Source: an uncultured Lachnospiraceae bacterium (lineage in GTDB: Bacteria; Bacillota; Clostridia; Lachnospirales; Lachnospiraceae). Taken from it: DNA of 64,000 nt. Positions 63,996 through 64,000 of this stretch are shown piece by piece; within the stretch, counting starts at the first letter, position 1; the number at the start of each line of letters is the position of its first letter. The stretch is taken from NCBI GenBank assembly GCA_934418125.1, contig CAKRWT010000005.1:62001-126000 (forward strand), written 5' to 3'. The notes beneath the pieces are model-generated. The model saw only the letters and a list, made by a program, of their open reading frames with translations. It did not search any database and was not told the origin of the DNA. The position numbers and the translations under genes were made by a program.

Positions 63996-64000
63996 AAAAA

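Overview
The window looks like a chromosome segment of a gut-type Clostridia, most likely a Lachnospiraceae member (inference). The signs are Zn-ribbon L33 and type-Z S14, AGGAGG Shine-Dalgarno sites with frequent GTG/TTG starts, an L10 leader of the low-GC Gram-positive type, clostridial cargo genes (GH2, GH3, DUF4430 with an ECF S component, LacI-like/GGDEF fusion), and closely spaced operons.

Layout. 1-2.1 kb: the tail of a biotin-dependent carboxyltransferase and an orphan FliD-like gene on the minus strand. 2.36-4.73 kb: rpmG-secE-nusG-rplK-rplA with its own promoter, a structured leader before rplK and a terminator. 4.8-7.0 kb: an insert of DUF4430 protein, ECF S component and CapA-like protein. 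7.07-16.2 kb: rplJ-rplL behind an L10 leader and attenuator, then rpoB-rpoC. 16.16-20.9 kb: the str operon rpsL-rpsG-fusA and tuf. 54.87-64.0 kb: the S10/spc operon rpsJ-rplC-rplD-rplW-rplB-rpsS-rplV-rpsC-rplP-rpmC-rpsQ-rplN-rplX-rplE-rpsN(Z)-rpsH-rplF-rplR-rpsE. The window ends on the ribosome binding site of the next gene, expected to be rpmD.

Between tuf and rpsJ, which are near neighbours in many Firmicutes, lie about 34 kb of accessory genes. The first part (21.1-27.7 kb) is visibly AT-rich. It holds a small HTH regulator, a UvrD-like helicase fused to a PD-(D/E)XK Fe-S nuclease, an AlbA_2/GHKL ATPase with a slippery tandem repeat, a YkgJ protein and a Fic protein. This is my best candidate for an uncharacterised, possibly defensive, cassette. 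It is followed by a two-component system with a Bce-like ABC exporter and TetR regulator (27.7-33.3 kb), a DNA glycosylase, a metallophosphoesterase/DUF4474 pair, an esterase, a thioesterase, a GH2 glycosidase, a D-2-hydroxyacid dehydrogenase, an rRNA/tRNA methyltransferase, a GH3 glycosidase, deoC, a heterodimeric ABC exporter with one degenerate ATPase site, an AraC regulator, a LacI-like/GGDEF fusion, TraX and DUF2752 membrane proteins, and a further methyltransferase.

The housekeeping blocks carry readable control elements: sigma-A-type promoters, an L10 leader with attenuator, a terminator whose loop contains the next operon's -10 box (rpoC/rpsL), and a long folded leader before rpsJ. 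Two related repeats of about 85 and 136 bp sit in the accessory part at 38.96 and 41.18 kb. No tRNA, rRNA, CRISPR array, transposase or integrase was recognised. Positions of short motifs were read by eye and could be off by a base.
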